DNA from: Mimachlamys varia
Lineage: Eukaryota; Mollusca; Bivalvia; Pectinida; Pectinidae
Length of the DNA: 64,000 nt
NCBI GenBank assembly: GCA_947623455.1
Contig: OX392534.1
Coordinates: forward strand, 12,100,001-12,164,000
Reading direction: 5' to 3'
This document shows positions 1-12,110 of the stretch, one piece after another; position 1 is the first letter of the stretch, and the number at the start of each line of letters is the position of its first letter. The notes beneath the pieces are model-generated. The model saw only the letters and a list, made by a program, of their open reading frames with translations. It was not told the origin of the DNA and did no database searches. Position numbers and translations under genes: made by a program.

Positions 1-378
1 AAAAGAAATGCAAATTCGGTTTTTCTGATCTAAATCTGTGCACACTGTGAAGGTGTTCTTCAGTTATAATTCAGCCGACCGTGACCCCGCTCGACGATGC
101 ATACATTCATGGGTACTCCTGCACGGTATGCACTGGTAAATCATTACAAATATAAGATCAGCTACACAACATTTCTTTTCGAAACGATTGTAGAGCAAAA
201 CACAGTGGTTGAGTGAAGTCGATAGAGTAGGGTTATTGCTCTAATGATGTAGGGGCTTTCGTAACGTCAAGTAGTCCAACAATATGATGTTCGTAAAATA
301 AAACACAACCCGATTAGTTCGACGTCTCAGAGCCAAGGGACACGCGAAGTTGTCTACCCTCATGGTCGGCCAGTGTGT
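1..378. other. No feature seen
   Basis: AT-rich unique-looking sequence with no supported gene or repeat. Confidence 0.4.
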
Positions 379-565
379 TCAAGAACGGTTAGAGGAATCG
401 ATTGCTGGAGTTTCATTGAACGCCACGACGTCCCTATGTTGGTCCGCCATGTACGCATAGGCGACGCCAACGTCGAATGCAGTGGCTGGCTGCTTGCACA
501 TGCACCAAATCGGTGTCGTTTGGCCATTGGAGACGCGCGTTGTTCCCTGACGAGTTAAACGAAAA
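379..565 (-). CDS. Possible terminal exon of an unrecognised protein
   Basis: About 62 codons are open on the minus strand and end in TGA at 379-381. The segment is richer in G+C than its flanks. It reads as plausible protein with several charged and aromatic residues and three cysteines, one pair forming a CMC motif. A splice-acceptor-like pyrimidine stretch ending in CAG lies just upstream, near 566-568. I do not recognise the family. No canonical AATAAA is visible downstream on the minus strand before the window edge. It could be the last exon of a gene, a retroelement piece or chance. Confidence 0.25.
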
Positions 566-828
566 CACAATAACATGTTTTCATTAATCATTATATGAAT
601 CTAAAAAATCATTTAATCACTATATATGACAACGGATACTGGCCCCGATATCATGAAACGAAATCTTAGACATAAGTGTTTGCTTAGCAAATCACATATG
701 GCATTACTTTTACTGACGTTATTTGTCATTGTCTGTTGTACATGTGTAAGATATGGGTTCGGGGCAAGAGAAAACTCGGGCTAGCAACACATCTGTTACT
801 TTTCATTATCTAAGGTATATATAGGTGT

Positions 829-1093
829 TGATTGAGGCTATCATCGAACAAAGTAATGGGGCTAATTAAAATAATTTAGAAATAAACACCAATTATCGCA
901 CGATCTGAAAGTCTTTTTCCTTGATGGAGCTAGCTGTCAGACATTTAACATTTTAAAGCAAACTTTAAAAAAATGTAATTGGCAAAAACATGTAAATATC
1001 TTTTTAGTGTGTTACATATACAAGTTATAGATACAGAGAATGTTAACTATGTGTTTTATCCTCCTTTGAATCATCTTGTTTTTTTTAATTGTT
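829..1093 (+). repeat. Direct repeat, copy 1 of about 265 bp
   Basis: This segment is repeated in the same orientation at 2398-2663 with only scattered mismatches. It starts at TGATTG and ends in a T-rich tract. I see no coding potential, TG...CA termini or primer-binding site, so a solo-LTR reading is not supported. Confidence 0.85.
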
Positions 1094-1734
1094 TTTTTTT
1101 TTTTCATTTTAACATTCCCTTTACAAATTAGGTTTCGTTTAAAAAATAATTCAGTACTTATAGTTAAACACCATTTCTACCACAATAGGTGAGTGTTATT
1201 CAGCTCCCAGGGTATCAAATAATCATTATAACTGTTGAATAACATTCTATTTATACTACACATGCAATACACTCTAAACGTAATTTGATTAGCAGACATG
1301 GTGAAATTTGACCGGAACACTGTTGCTTGCTGATTGCTTACGACGTCATCGATTGTTGACGTCGTCACCACATGGCGATAATATATACGAGATGATGCGT
1401 TTTGCGGATATCATAGTCCGCGGTTCTCTCCAGCTGTTTCATACTCTGATTGTGGTAGAAACTTGTAACACGACTCGTGGATTTTTTGTGTCTTTTGTAA
1501 CTTTTTAAAAATGATAAACTCGAGTGTATCAAATATGATTAGTTTACCTTTCAGGCGTTATAACCCACAATTCCTCATTTTTTCTACCACTCACTCCAAA
1601 ATTTACAAAAAAAAAAAAAAAACCACACAGAACAAACAAACACAAAATGGTAATTCCACTTTTCCGCTCTGGTTTTCTTCCTGATTTTTTTCTCACACAG
1701 AAAATACCATTTATGTGAAAAACAGAGACCACCA

Positions 1735-2138
1735 AAGCGTCAACAAAACCATAACCCGAACTCAAAATCGATTAAAAAAGTATGAACAAAGGAAATATTT
1801 GCATGGGACTCTTCCATGTAAATCATTGTCACATCCAAGTAAACGCCAAATCCTCAAAGTGAGAACTGAGTCATCATTCTCAATCGCATTAAGTATGAAC
1901 ACTTATGAGTATACTCATAAACGTCAATCTTCATATCACACAAAGATACAAGTTATTTTTCAATGAGACCTAGGCGGCGACCATAAAACCTGCTCATATT
2001 TCTCAGCAACCTGCAATTCCCGAAAAGTTCGTGACATGTTAACACCATATAGGCTGGCGAAGAAGGGATGTTACTCTCAAGGAAGGGAACTCCGCGATAG
2101 GAACAGTGAAATCGTCACGTTAATCGTATTGTTAAGTA
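1735..2138 (+). repeat. Family A retroelement 3' end, internally deleted
   Basis: This matches the 11230-11800 copy in the same orientation. It begins with the shared CAAAATCGATTAAA region. Near 2000-2040 it jumps to sequence that in the longer copy codes for the reverse transcriptase, so roughly 100 bp are missing. The coding direction of the parent element is the minus strand. Confidence 0.7.
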
Positions 2139-2397
2139 ATAAAAAAAATAACTCTAAAAATAAACAATAAAAAACAACAACATCAAGATGTTTAAAAAAC
2201 AAGATAAAGCACAACGTTAACATATCAAATCATATATTGTATATGTAACACACTATAAAAAAAGTTAACATGTTCTGCCATGTTTTCTTTTATGAATTTT
2301 TTGTTTTCTATTGGTAAAAAAAATTCTTTTATCTTTAGAATACAGACACGCAATTGTTGTAGATAAAACATCTCGTATGGTACATGTATCGCTAAAC

Positions 2398-2663
2398 TGA
2401 TTGGGGCTATCATCGAACAAAGTTATGGGGCTAATTAAAATAATTCAGAAATAAACACCAATTATCACACGATCTGAAAGTCTTTTTCCTTGGTGGAGCT
2501 AGCTTTCAGACATTTAACTTTTGAAAGCAGACTTTTAAAAAAGAATAAATAGCAAAAACATGTAAATATCTTTTTAGTGTGTTACATATACAAGTTATAG
2601 TTACGGGGTATGTTAACTATGTGTTTTATCCTCCTTTTAATCATCTTGGTTGTTTTAATTGTT
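2398..2663 (+). repeat. Direct repeat, copy 2
   Basis: Second copy of the block at 829-1093, in the same orientation with a period of about 1.57 kb. A family A retroelement tail lies between the two copies. Confidence 0.85.
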
Positions 2664-2763
2664 GTTCTTTTAGTGCAAAATTTACATACAAGAGATAATA
2701 TCAAACATCCTCACATTCACGCATGACTAATACAATCCTCATGTAAATGATGTAAGTATAGAG

Positions 2764-2813
2764 ATTAACCATCACCATCATCACCATCACCATCACCACC
2801 ATCACCATCATGT
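2764..2813 (+). repeat. CAT/CAC trinucleotide microsatellite
   Basis: A run of CAT and CAC triplets of about 50 bp. Confidence 0.9.
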
Positions 2814-3674
2814 TACTCTGCGGGATGATTTGCTGGCGTATTGATAGGCAGAATTCCTACCTATATGAAAAAAAAGAATTTCAAGCGATCCGTCCTCGGT
2901 TAATTAACTCATTAAGCTTTTTTTCTTAATAGTCATTTTGTTTGATTAATTCAAGCAGATACCAATTGAAAGAAAAGACATTTTTTCTACTAACCTGCGC
3001 ATGTAATCAAGACATGGGATGAGAATTTGGTAAACGAAATGACGCTAACTATTTTCTAAAAACTTCTCTCGTTTCTACGTGTTGTTTAAAAATGGCCACC
3101 GTTTTAAATTACGTGATTCAAAATGTACAGTTTGCAAAAAATGCTCTCGCGTTTTTCTTTTATCAGAATGGTACATGTGAATGGGCTACAACAATATCTG
3201 AATGGATAAATTCTGTTTTTAGAAAAGCCTAAGACCAATTTGTGTTCTACGGGCCAAAAGAGTTTGTCACTGTAGGGATTCCAACATATCTGACACAGAG
3301 CAGCTCTTCTGTGGACTGTAGTTGATGGATTTTACTTTCTTGATGAAGATTCGAAACAATACAACAGTTCTCTAATTTTGACATACTAGCTCATTGTAAG
3401 CATGGTTCTTTTTCTGATTTTTTTTAGATTGCAATGTAAAAAAGATCTTTCGAAGAAAAAAAGGATTTTATATATCCAATTGAAGGTTTACCTTATCCAT
3501 TTGTTGCCGAATCAGTCAGGGTATCGCCATGTGTCATGTAATGGGGATTTCCAAATTTTGGTTGGCAGACAGTCTGGACAAAACACACATTTATTTGTAC
3601 GGAAGGCCATCAACAAGCCAGATTCCCATTTAAATTTGATTTGGATTACAAGCCATGTCTTGGATAAGGTAAAA
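2814..3674. other. No supported gene
   Basis: An open stretch flanked by an acceptor-like and a donor-like site lies at 3427-3668, but its translation resembles nothing I know. Otherwise nothing is visible. Confidence 0.35.
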
Positions 3675-3855
3675 ATATTGTTAAAACGCGATAGTTATTC
3701 GTTAACGTGCATTAGTTATTTCATTTAAACGCGACAATTATCTCGTTAAATCGCGATAGTTACATGTACCTGGTTAAAACGCGTTAGTTGTCTCGTTAAA
3801 ACGCGTTAGTTATCTCGTAAAAACGCGTAAGTTATCTCGTTAAAACACGTTATAG
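3675..3855 (+). repeat. Short tandem array of about 24-bp units
   Basis: Degenerate units of the form TCTCGTTAAAACGCGTTAGT are repeated about seven times. Single related motifs (CGTTATAACGCAAAA, CTCGTTATATCGCG) occur near 61725-61760. Confidence 0.75.
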
Positions 3856-4399
3856 ATAAACAGGCTGATTCGTAGAATTAATATCCTCCGTTTCCCCCCT
3901 TTTTGAATCTGTTTTAAAATTTTAATGCTGTTGACACAAGATGTATTGCATGGAAATTGAACAAAAACTAAAGCCTTATACACAAAAAATGGACAATATG
4001 TGTTACCTAAGCAAATAATCAAATAATAGAATGTCGTTAACTTAGTGTCGTCAACCATTTCTTGGAAAAGAAAGGAACATGCATTAAAGATGACGTAACA
4101 CACACATATAGTTTTAACTTTCTTTTATTCAGGCATAACAAAGCATATATAGTTACATAATTGAATATACAGAATAGGAAATAGAAACTGTAAATCTATC
4201 ACCTTATCATAAACAGCAAATATATTCATGATGGACAACATACTGTTTGCCATGTAAGGTCATATAATAACAATGATTAACAAAAGTTTAAGCAAGGAGA
4301 AGAAAAGGAAAAGGGGTGAACAGTTGGTGTAGAGTTTAGGTTGTTGATTCAAACAACTCGACTTTAAGTACAAAAACATGCTTTTGAGATAAATATATT

Positions 4400-4880
4400 T
4401 TAAGAAAACCTGTTTGTTTTAAGTATATATTCTTGAACAGCTAAGACGATGACCTTATTTTCTTGTAATGGAAGTGTCTGGTTCCCAAATAGTAAAATTT
4501 CTGATGTTATATCAAAAGGTATGGAATATAAATACTGCCTTCTTTTGTCGTCGTACCCGACACATTCTAAAAGTAAATGGGTAGCGTTTTCAACTTGACC
4601 GCACTGACAAAGCGAAGATTGAACAATATTTTTACTATATAAATAACTGTTTAAGAAACTACATTCCATTCGTAGACGAGCATGGTACATTTGACTCTTT
4701 CGGGTTCCAAATGTATAGTGGATAGGTATATTCCTGCTTAACTGTTGATCGAGGTAAGATTTTAAAGCAGAAACAGATGGGTTTGATCGAATGTGAGGTG
4801 GAAGTGTATTCCATTGATCTATTGTAGAGGGTAAAAAACGATTGGTTTATAAAAAGAACTTTTTCACAATATTGGAGTGA
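4400..4880 (-). pseudogene. LINE reverse transcriptase ORF2 C-terminal remnant
   Basis: Minus-strand reading from about 4850 gives the WNTLPPHIR motif, then an RLRMECSFLN segment and a zinc-knuckle-like CQCG...H...C pattern. These are the tail features of ORF2 in jockey/CR1-type non-LTR retrotransposons. The frame is open from about 4850 to 4400 and is closed upstream by a TAA. This is a 5'-truncated, dead copy. Confidence 0.75.
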
Positions 4881-5049
4881 CAAATGTTTGGTCCGAGTTT
4901 CTTGTATCATATTTGTGTCCCTCCGAAAGGTGTTAGGTATAAGACAATATTAATATTGAGGAGTATACTGATAGAACCTTTTATGAAATTGAAGAATTTT
5001 ACGATTTTTTCTACGATCAAACCTCACACAACTTTTAGATTTAGTTATA

Positions 5050-5345
5050 TATACAGTATGCCGAAAAAATAAATTTAACTGCATCATACAGCTGTTTCGT
5101 CCTCCTAGGACTCCTCAGTGATGCTAGGGACCAAAAGGTGAGAATCCACAATTTCTAAACTAATGTAGAGGCAGAAGGGTCAGGTGCGTAAAACCCCTTT
5201 AATTTATAAATTTACAAGTAAAATTAAACTAGTTCTGTATAATATCAAATTGTTTGCTACGAAAATGTGTATATTATGTACCGTGCCAACGAGATTAATT
5301 GTTGCTATGGAGGCTGCAGCAAACTCCGGGGAATTCAACTAATTA
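5050..5345 (+). repeat. Family B interspersed repeat
   Basis: About 290 bp that recurs at 10345, 13003, 55918, 56223 and 63338. Hallmarks are ATACAGTATGCCGAAAAA, CATACAGCTGTTTCGTCCTC, a GTGATGCTAGGG block and AGAAGGGTCAGGTGCGTAAA. I see no convincing coding sequence. At 63528 it abuts a reverse transcriptase fragment. Confidence 0.8.
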
Positions 5346-5929
5346 AGTTGAAGTAATAAAGGAAAAGGAGGATAATAAAAACTAGTAAAGGTAAATTAAA
5401 GATATATAGAGATAAAGATAATTAGATTAGGTTTTCATTGCCTAAATATCCAATTTATTCAACCAGAAAGCCTGTCTCATGTTACCTCACAGTCCCCATT
5501 AGTTAGACGGATGTGTCATTTCACATATAAGCATATGTGTTTAACCTGTTTACAACTTAACATTTGAAATAAATAGTCTTATATTGATTTCAATTGCCTT
5601 GCTAACATGAAGTTTTAGATCAGGTTTAATTAATAGGATCTCCTGCATTAATTGATTGTCAGTTGTGTTACATAAACCTATAGTAGTTTAAGTGTAATGT
5701 CATTCCCTTTTAAAGATCAGATAAAAAGGAGGTTGAAAATGTAAATAACTGAGGCGAATGAGATATACTACAAAACAAAACGGTCCAATAATGTCCGGAT
5801 TCGCAAGTCTCGTCACTATAAACATTAATCATGGTATTCCCCTAAAATCACTGAACGGTTTTACGAATGTCTCAGTTTATTTAATGAAATCAAATCCCTT
5901 TTTATGTTAATGAATTCACTCAGTGTTTA

Positions 5930-7110
5930 CAATGTATATTTTTCCTCCCGAATTAATCATCTGATCAAGTTCATTGAAGAATTCAAATTAATTCATGATG
6001 TAAATGTACATTCTATTTTATTTACGATACAGTGATTATTACAGGAGATGTCCAATATAGAGGTAAAATATCCATTTATACAAATTGATAAAGGAATAAA
6101 AGATATCTATAGCTTACAACAATTCAACTGATAAAACAATATTGAACGATATTTTTCAATTTGATGGCATGAATTGGAAATATATATTCATAAAATACCA
6201 TTTACAATTAGGGCGAATGCATGTCAATATGATTCATTTGCACATCTTAACAAGAAATGCGTATTTTTTTTAAAGTGGGAATAATAGAAAGCCCTTTCTG
6301 TAAAATACGTAACTTAGAAATAGAGACAATAGATGGAAGCATGTATTACGGGAGGGCGAGAGAGAAACAACTCTCAGAGTCAAAAGTGCTTTATTACACA
6401 TCCTCGATATCCAGGGGTTACGATCACCTATGTAATCTACACCCCTGGAATATATCATGGCAAAATTGAAAGCTCCCGGGTCTGCCACCTAGCGGTCGGT
6501 GTGCGTTGTGTCCCTTTGAATCACGTAATCACCGACCAATCAAAATTGCGTGTAATAAAACGGCTTCTGCAATGAATGTAAACAAGGAAGAACATCTCAT
6601 TCGGTTGATCTATGAAAATTTCAAGCTTGATCAAATTAGACAGCATCAGGAAAAGGCGATCGACGCACTGAGTCCTTACCGTAAATGTGTCGTTGAAGAT
6701 TGTTCTTCTCTGTTTTACTGGTAAAGATCCATGACACAGTCGACACTGTGCCATGTTTGTTTACATTTTTTTCTGTCCCATAAGAAGAGCGCGTGATCAA
6801 ATGTAAGGTGCGCTCTGATTGGACGCAGCCAGACCTAGCTGCATCCAATGAAAATTCTCGTCGCGGGATTTACGAAATGTGGTCTATATATGCCAAGGGT
6901 GAAGATGAGTGTGCGGATCGTAACCCTTGGCTAGCGAAGATGTTTATTACAATGCTCAAAATATATTACAAATAGTTAAGAGAAATATTTTGAATTTCAG
7001 AATGAGTTGGAAAAACGAGAAAAGGGTATTGATATTGCTTTAACTTTTAATTTACCGATTAATGGTTTTGTCTTGCATGTACATTGTATTGACAATTCTC
7101 TTTTAATATT
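5930..7110 (+). pseudogene. Possible L1/Tx1-like LINE ORF2 C-terminal remnant
   Basis: Plus-strand readings on both sides of an inserted TIR element resemble the degenerate C-terminal third of an L1/Tx1-type ORF2. An IESPFCKI segment followed by EIETI lies before the insertion, and a NELEKREKGIDIAL segment lies after it. Frames are broken and AT content is high, so the assignment is tentative. Confidence 0.3.
6399..6942. mobile_element. TIR element (MULE-like MITE) with 9-bp target duplication
   Basis: The element begins CATCCTCGATATCCAGGGGT and ends in the reverse complement of a diverged version (CATCTTCG...CCAAGGGTTACGATC). The 9-bp TTTATTACA occurs on both sides, at 6390-6398 and 6943-6951. 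Terminal inverted repeats are about 60 bp and there is no transposase, so it is non-autonomous. A 9-bp duplication fits Mutator-like elements, but that class is inferred. Relatives are at 38405-39527 and 43429-43763. Confidence 0.85.
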
Positions 7111-8038
7111 CGAAGAGAAAAAAGACTGAATTGAGTCATAAACATTATGATCTTCTTAACTTAGAAAATGACATCTATACATATACCTATATATTACCTG
7201 ATCAGAATCCATTACATTATGTTTTATACTTTCAATTTCCTGTCGGTCTTTCTTTTTCCCTTTTCATGTATGCTTTGTTTTTTTACCATATCCTTGTGTC
7301 TATTTATCCGATTTTCTTTCCTTTCTAATATAATCTTCAAACATCTCCATGTTTTTTTCATATTCGTCAAATGAGTTCATTGTATGAGATTTAGCTCTCC
7401 AGATCAATCTGCACATTTCTGTTGACCTTCCTAGTTTGAAAGTCGGACATGTTATTTATTTACAATCAGTTGATACAATGTTGAGAATGGAATTTGACCT
7501 TCACAAAGAGTACTACAAGTAAGCACTGGTCACCTATCCCCTTGTTTTGTTGTGACGAACCGATTGGACACGATTGACGGCGTGACGTACCGACTAGTAC
7601 TTGTCGCGGTCAAACTACACAATGTGTTAGCATACACATTGAGCCAAGTCAATTGTAATACCTTAGGTACACGGCCTTTGCCATGTTCAAACATACCGTA
7701 CCACCCGAACATAAAACATGTACAACTCAAGGGCACAACAAGGGTCAAATGGGCAAGAGAATGTTTACTATTCCAATTCGTATGAGGACCATAGCCTCGG
7801 ATCAGATATGCTGATTAAATTTGAACCAAATATTATTTGTGTTTACTGTACACTTACAAATGGTACACAGTCGCTGGCATGGGAACAAAGACAAAATGCT
7901 ATTTACCTTCCAGTAAAAATATTTCGGACAGCTGAAACATATGCTATGATTCTATGGCGTGTATCTTAGTCTCATTGAGAAATACATGTATTCTACTTCT
8001 TTGTAAGATAATTTATGGAGATGGTGTTTTTGAATATT
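7111..8038. other. No supported gene
   Basis: AT-rich sequence. A 78-codon plus-strand open stretch at 7552-7785 looks protein-like, but I do not recognise it and it lacks clear splice sites. Confidence 0.3.
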
Positions 8039-8540
8039 TTCATCAGTATGCTTGCCTGTTGTGATTGAGAATAATGCCTTAGTTTTCACTTTAAGGCAAT
8101 GCCATTACCTATATTTACATTGGGGATATCGTCGATGAAGAAGAAGACACTTACTCTTCCGAAACACCAGGGCCCGTATTTATAAAACCGGTCTCATGCG
8201 CAAGCATCGTTCCTGTGCTCAAACCGGCGTCTTTGAAAAATATGTCAACGATCAAAATGTCAATTATAAGTGTTGAAAATCGTTATCTGTTTCATGGATC
8301 TTTATTTTCCCCGAATACGTCGACAAAATAACAGCTTTTAAATAAATTATTGTCAGAACAAGACATCAGTATTGAAATAAATTTCCATGCTTGAGCATGA
8401 GAACGGTTTCATGAATACGGGCCCAGGTCTAATTCTCTCGTTCTTTTACATAGGTTTCCATGTAAATATTTTCTTTGTTCATATTTTGTCCCTGGTGTAA
8501 TCGATTTTGAGTTCTGATTATGGTTTTTCTTGACAGTTTG
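8039..8540 (-). repeat. Family A retroelement 3' end, split by a MITE
   Basis: The two halves, 8039-8170 and 8424-8540, together match one family A copy in reverse orientation. They are separated by the TIR element at 8171-8423. Confidence 0.75.
8171..8423. mobile_element. MITE nested in family A
   Basis: A 253-bp element with about 40-bp terminal inverted repeats starting GGCCCGTATT and differing at about five positions. CAG flanks both ends (8168-8170 and 8424-8426), and joining the flanks restores the family A sequence. This gives a 3-bp target duplication. No coding capacity. Confidence 0.85.
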
Positions 8541-10340
8541 GTTTTATCTGATATTTTTGTTAAATACAACAATAGTTTTCCTGTCGGTATCTGAACGGAG
8601 ACCAGGTCACCTGATTCCGAAGGTAAAAGTGGATGTTGGTGACGTAATGTGACGTCTAATACATACCTTATTCAATTTCCCCCTACGTGATTAACAAGGT
8701 ATAATGTGTAGACTACGTAATTGTATCTTGTTGATTGATAACTCTAATGACTCCAATATCTAATATACCTAGAAATGGTACAAAGCTGAGTTATGGTGTA
8801 GCAGTAATTACACAAAAAGTCAAACCATTCTAAGGAACGAACATTCCGTTATAAACATAAACGTCATTGCAAGTCTGTCTATGTAAGACTGAGTTTTACA
8901 AGAAGTATTATTTATCGCTTCGGTAATCACCTTTTGCGATATGGATGGCAAACCTAAAAGTCGACTGAATACAGACGTAAATTTTACCTGTATGTGTATG
9001 TGAAATTGGGGTTCTTTTGCACAAATCAACAACTCGGGTATTCAGGTTTCCGAATTTATTCTGGTGTAGTGGGAAAATCCCCTAAAATGACATAAAACAC
9101 TAATTGTACAATACAGACACATGTTAGACATATTTCGTGACGAACACACCGCACATTTACTTTTACAATCTTTGACACGAACAATGAAATATTTAAAAGG
9201 ACGTGAACACTATTATACGATTTCTATATAAAAATGAGATGACCAGTTTAACCAGCAATGAAACTAATAATGCTACACAGAAATATGAACTCTAGGCTAT
9301 CTAACATTCTCTACATAGAATGTACTTTATATTTAAACTCGAAGAAAGAATAATTTAAACAAAGGAAGTTACGTAAAATGTAAGTATCAAATAATCTATC
9401 ATATACGAATAAGATAGATGGATATACACATTGTAGATATATATTCTAAAATAACTGACCCTGCATGTGGTGCTGGGGAAATCAATTACCAAATCATTCT
9501 CTATGTGAATCTTCAATATCATCAGTAAGCCTATAGACGTGGATGTGTTGCCAAAATAGGTCCGACCCCTTGCGAGTAAAAGTGCCCAAGTGAAGAAGGA
9601 GAGAGAGAAAGCGGGAAAAGAGAGAGACGCAACGCATTGTGCATGTCGTCCAAAGTGGTCAGTCCAGTCAACGAAACAATACAAAACATGACATCACAGG
9701 TGTTACACAACAACAAACCTATACAATATGCATGATACGGGCCTTAATGATATATATACCGAAAGCGAAAGTACCGGTTACGTGATATAGCGACACGAAC
9801 GGAGAAGGTAAGTTTTGACAAGCAACGTATTTATTTCTTTTAAATGCAGATAATTAATACTAAAGACAAAACATGAAAATATAATTATTAAGAAATACAA
9901 CAGGGTGTGGACATGTATAACACTTGATATTGTCTCCAAATAATGATGACACGTCAGATGGACTCTTCAAGGAAAACATCAACTATACAGAAACACGATA
10001 ATAAAATAATATAATGGCTGAATGAAAAAAAAAATCCCTGAGATAGGGAAAGATGTTTCTTTATTTCTCTCCCGAAAGAATTATTATTCAAAGAGGGTAC
10101 GATTACAGGAATCAGCCGAGTAATAGGTATCTTATTTCACCCAAGTGTAATCACAACAAAGTAAAACATTCCTCTGCTCCAGTCATCCGGTTCTCCAGGG
10201 GCACCCGAGACCGCGAACACAACACGGTCATTATGTATTTATCACAGTGGTACTCCGCAAACAGGTTACAATAATAAATTGAAGAAATATACGTATCAGT
10301 AAAAAAGATCAACATAATAATTATACCACTCACTCACATG
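8541..10340. other. No supported gene
   Basis: AT-rich sequence with a short purine GA tract near 9596-9630. Nothing else is recognisable. Confidence 0.35.
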
Positions 10341-10344
10341 TGCT

Positions 10345-10720
10345 GCCCCTTTTGATACAGTATGCAGAAAGAATAATTACACGGGATCATACAGCTGTTT
10401 TGTCCTTCCAGTAGAAAATATTGCAGAAGCAAAAGGGTCAGTTGCTTAAAACCCTTTAAACTCATGATTTAGAAAAAAAATATAATGAGTACTGTATAAA
10501 TTCAAATTGTGTTCTACGAAAGTGTGTATAATGAACCATGCCACTTCTCAAATGAGATAACTGTGGTCATAAAGGCTCAAGCAAACATCGGGGACAAAAC
10601 ATCCCACCTGCAGAGTCTACCACCTTGTATCTTGAAAAATGAGCCTAACACACACACATGTGGTGCACCCTTAAATCTTGTAATAGATACACTATGTCGA
10701 AATAAATTTAAATTAGAATT
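10345..10720 (+). repeat. Family B interspersed repeat, diverged
   Basis: Matches family B from the CAGTATGC block through the CCATGCCACTTCTCAAATGA block, with a second partial 5' start near 10650-10720. Confidence 0.7.
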
Positions 10721-11229
10721 ACATCACAACACTGTGTCATCTAGTTTCTATTTTGTTTTTTAACAAGATGTATCATGTCACCTACGTTTTATCTCACTGC
10801 CCCGGCTCTTTCTCACGACTATACTTGATAACCACATAAGCGTGACAAATAAACTTAAGTTCCGATTAAATTATATGTCTGCTGTTATTATTTATATTTC
10901 TTACTCCAATATGTTCTCTTGTAAACGGATACAGTCAAACGGCGTTAAAACGTGCTCATTTTGTTGTTGCCTTCATGATCTCATTTTAAACGATTTCTCG
11001 CGTGTGTCTATTGTACATATATGGAGGACATACAGTGATTGTGAAGTTGTGCCATAAATGCTTTCTGTTTACCGTTCAAAGAATCTAACACAATTCTACA
11101 TTTTGTCCTCTCCAAGCTTCACATATCTGTCTTGATGTTTAACATCGTAAACAATAATGGATCTTACACATACCTTGAAGCATGTTAGCCCACAATTGGA
11201 TATATGTACATTAGAAAATAAATGAGAGT

Positions 11230-12110
11230 GTACTGCAGCATTAACAAAATCATAATCCGAACTCAAAATCGATTAAACAATGGGCAAAATATGAACAAAG
11301 GAAAGCTTTACATGGAGATCATTGTAAAAGTACTAGAGAATAACACCAGGTGTTCCAGAAGAGTCAGCGTCTTCTGCTTCATCAACGACACCCGCCATGT
11401 AAATCTTTGTCACATTCAAGTAAACATCAAGTTCTCCAAATGAGAACCGAGTATTATTGTAAATCACAACAAGTAAACGCACTAATGAGCATACTCAAAA
11501 ACGACCATCTTTCTATCACTTAAAGATACAGAATAGTTTTCAATGAGACAAATATGGCGACCATTAAACTTGCCCATAGTTCTGATCAACCTGCATCTTT
11601 CGAATCTTTGTGATGTTCGTTTGTTTGTCAGCAGTCGACATCGATCATGAACATCAAGATATTTAAAGCAAGCCCTACAATATCGAATCAACTACGACAT
11701 GTAAATACCATAGGTTGGAGAAGCAGGGTTATTACTATCAAGAAATGGAAAGTTCACGATCGGAAAATTAAAATCATCACGTTTATCGTATAGCTTAGTA
11801 GTAGTGTCCATGTTTGTCGTAGTTTAAGTAGAGATCGAGGTAAACAGCTGCTGAAGAAGAGTCTGTTGTGTCCTTTATTTCAAATTCAGAAGGGTACATG
11901 TATATACGATCGACGTGGTCAGCAAACCTCTTATTATTTATAGACAACACATCGTCGATATATCTGAAAGTGAAATTAATATATTTGTCAAGGTTTTTGT
12001 CACCTGTTCTGATTAGCTCTTCCACAAATTCAGCCTCGTTGAAAAAAAAAGTCAGCTAAGAGTGGGGCACAGTTTGTTCCCATGGGAATGCCAACAGTCA
12101 GCTTGAAAAG
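11230..12110 (-). pseudogene. YIDD reverse transcriptase (Penelope-like) and its 3' tail
   Basis: Minus-strand coding, degenerate. In order from 12105 downward there is a GIPMGTNCAPLLAD motif (RT motif 3/4), the catalytic FRYIDDVLS, a segment ending YLDLYL, a frameshift near 11797-11815, a KLYDKRDDFNFPIVNFPFL segment, LIRY.RAC preceded by an in-frame stop, and a KFNGRHICLIE tail. This order matches a reverse transcriptase family I recall from molluscs and lancelets. The PMG-type motif suggests Penelope-like, but I cannot confirm this. The remainder to 11230 is the 3' untranslated end, which recurs alone as family A. Confidence 0.75.

Noticed and set aside
829..2663. LTR retrotransposon bounded by the 265-bp repeats
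   Set aside because: No TG...CA ends, primer-binding site, polypurine tract or gag/pol between them.
3427..3668. Candidate internal exon with acceptor (TTTTTTTTAG) and donor (AAG|GTAAAA)
   Set aside because: The open frame gives an unfamiliar peptide, the other frames have stops, and no neighbouring exons are seen.
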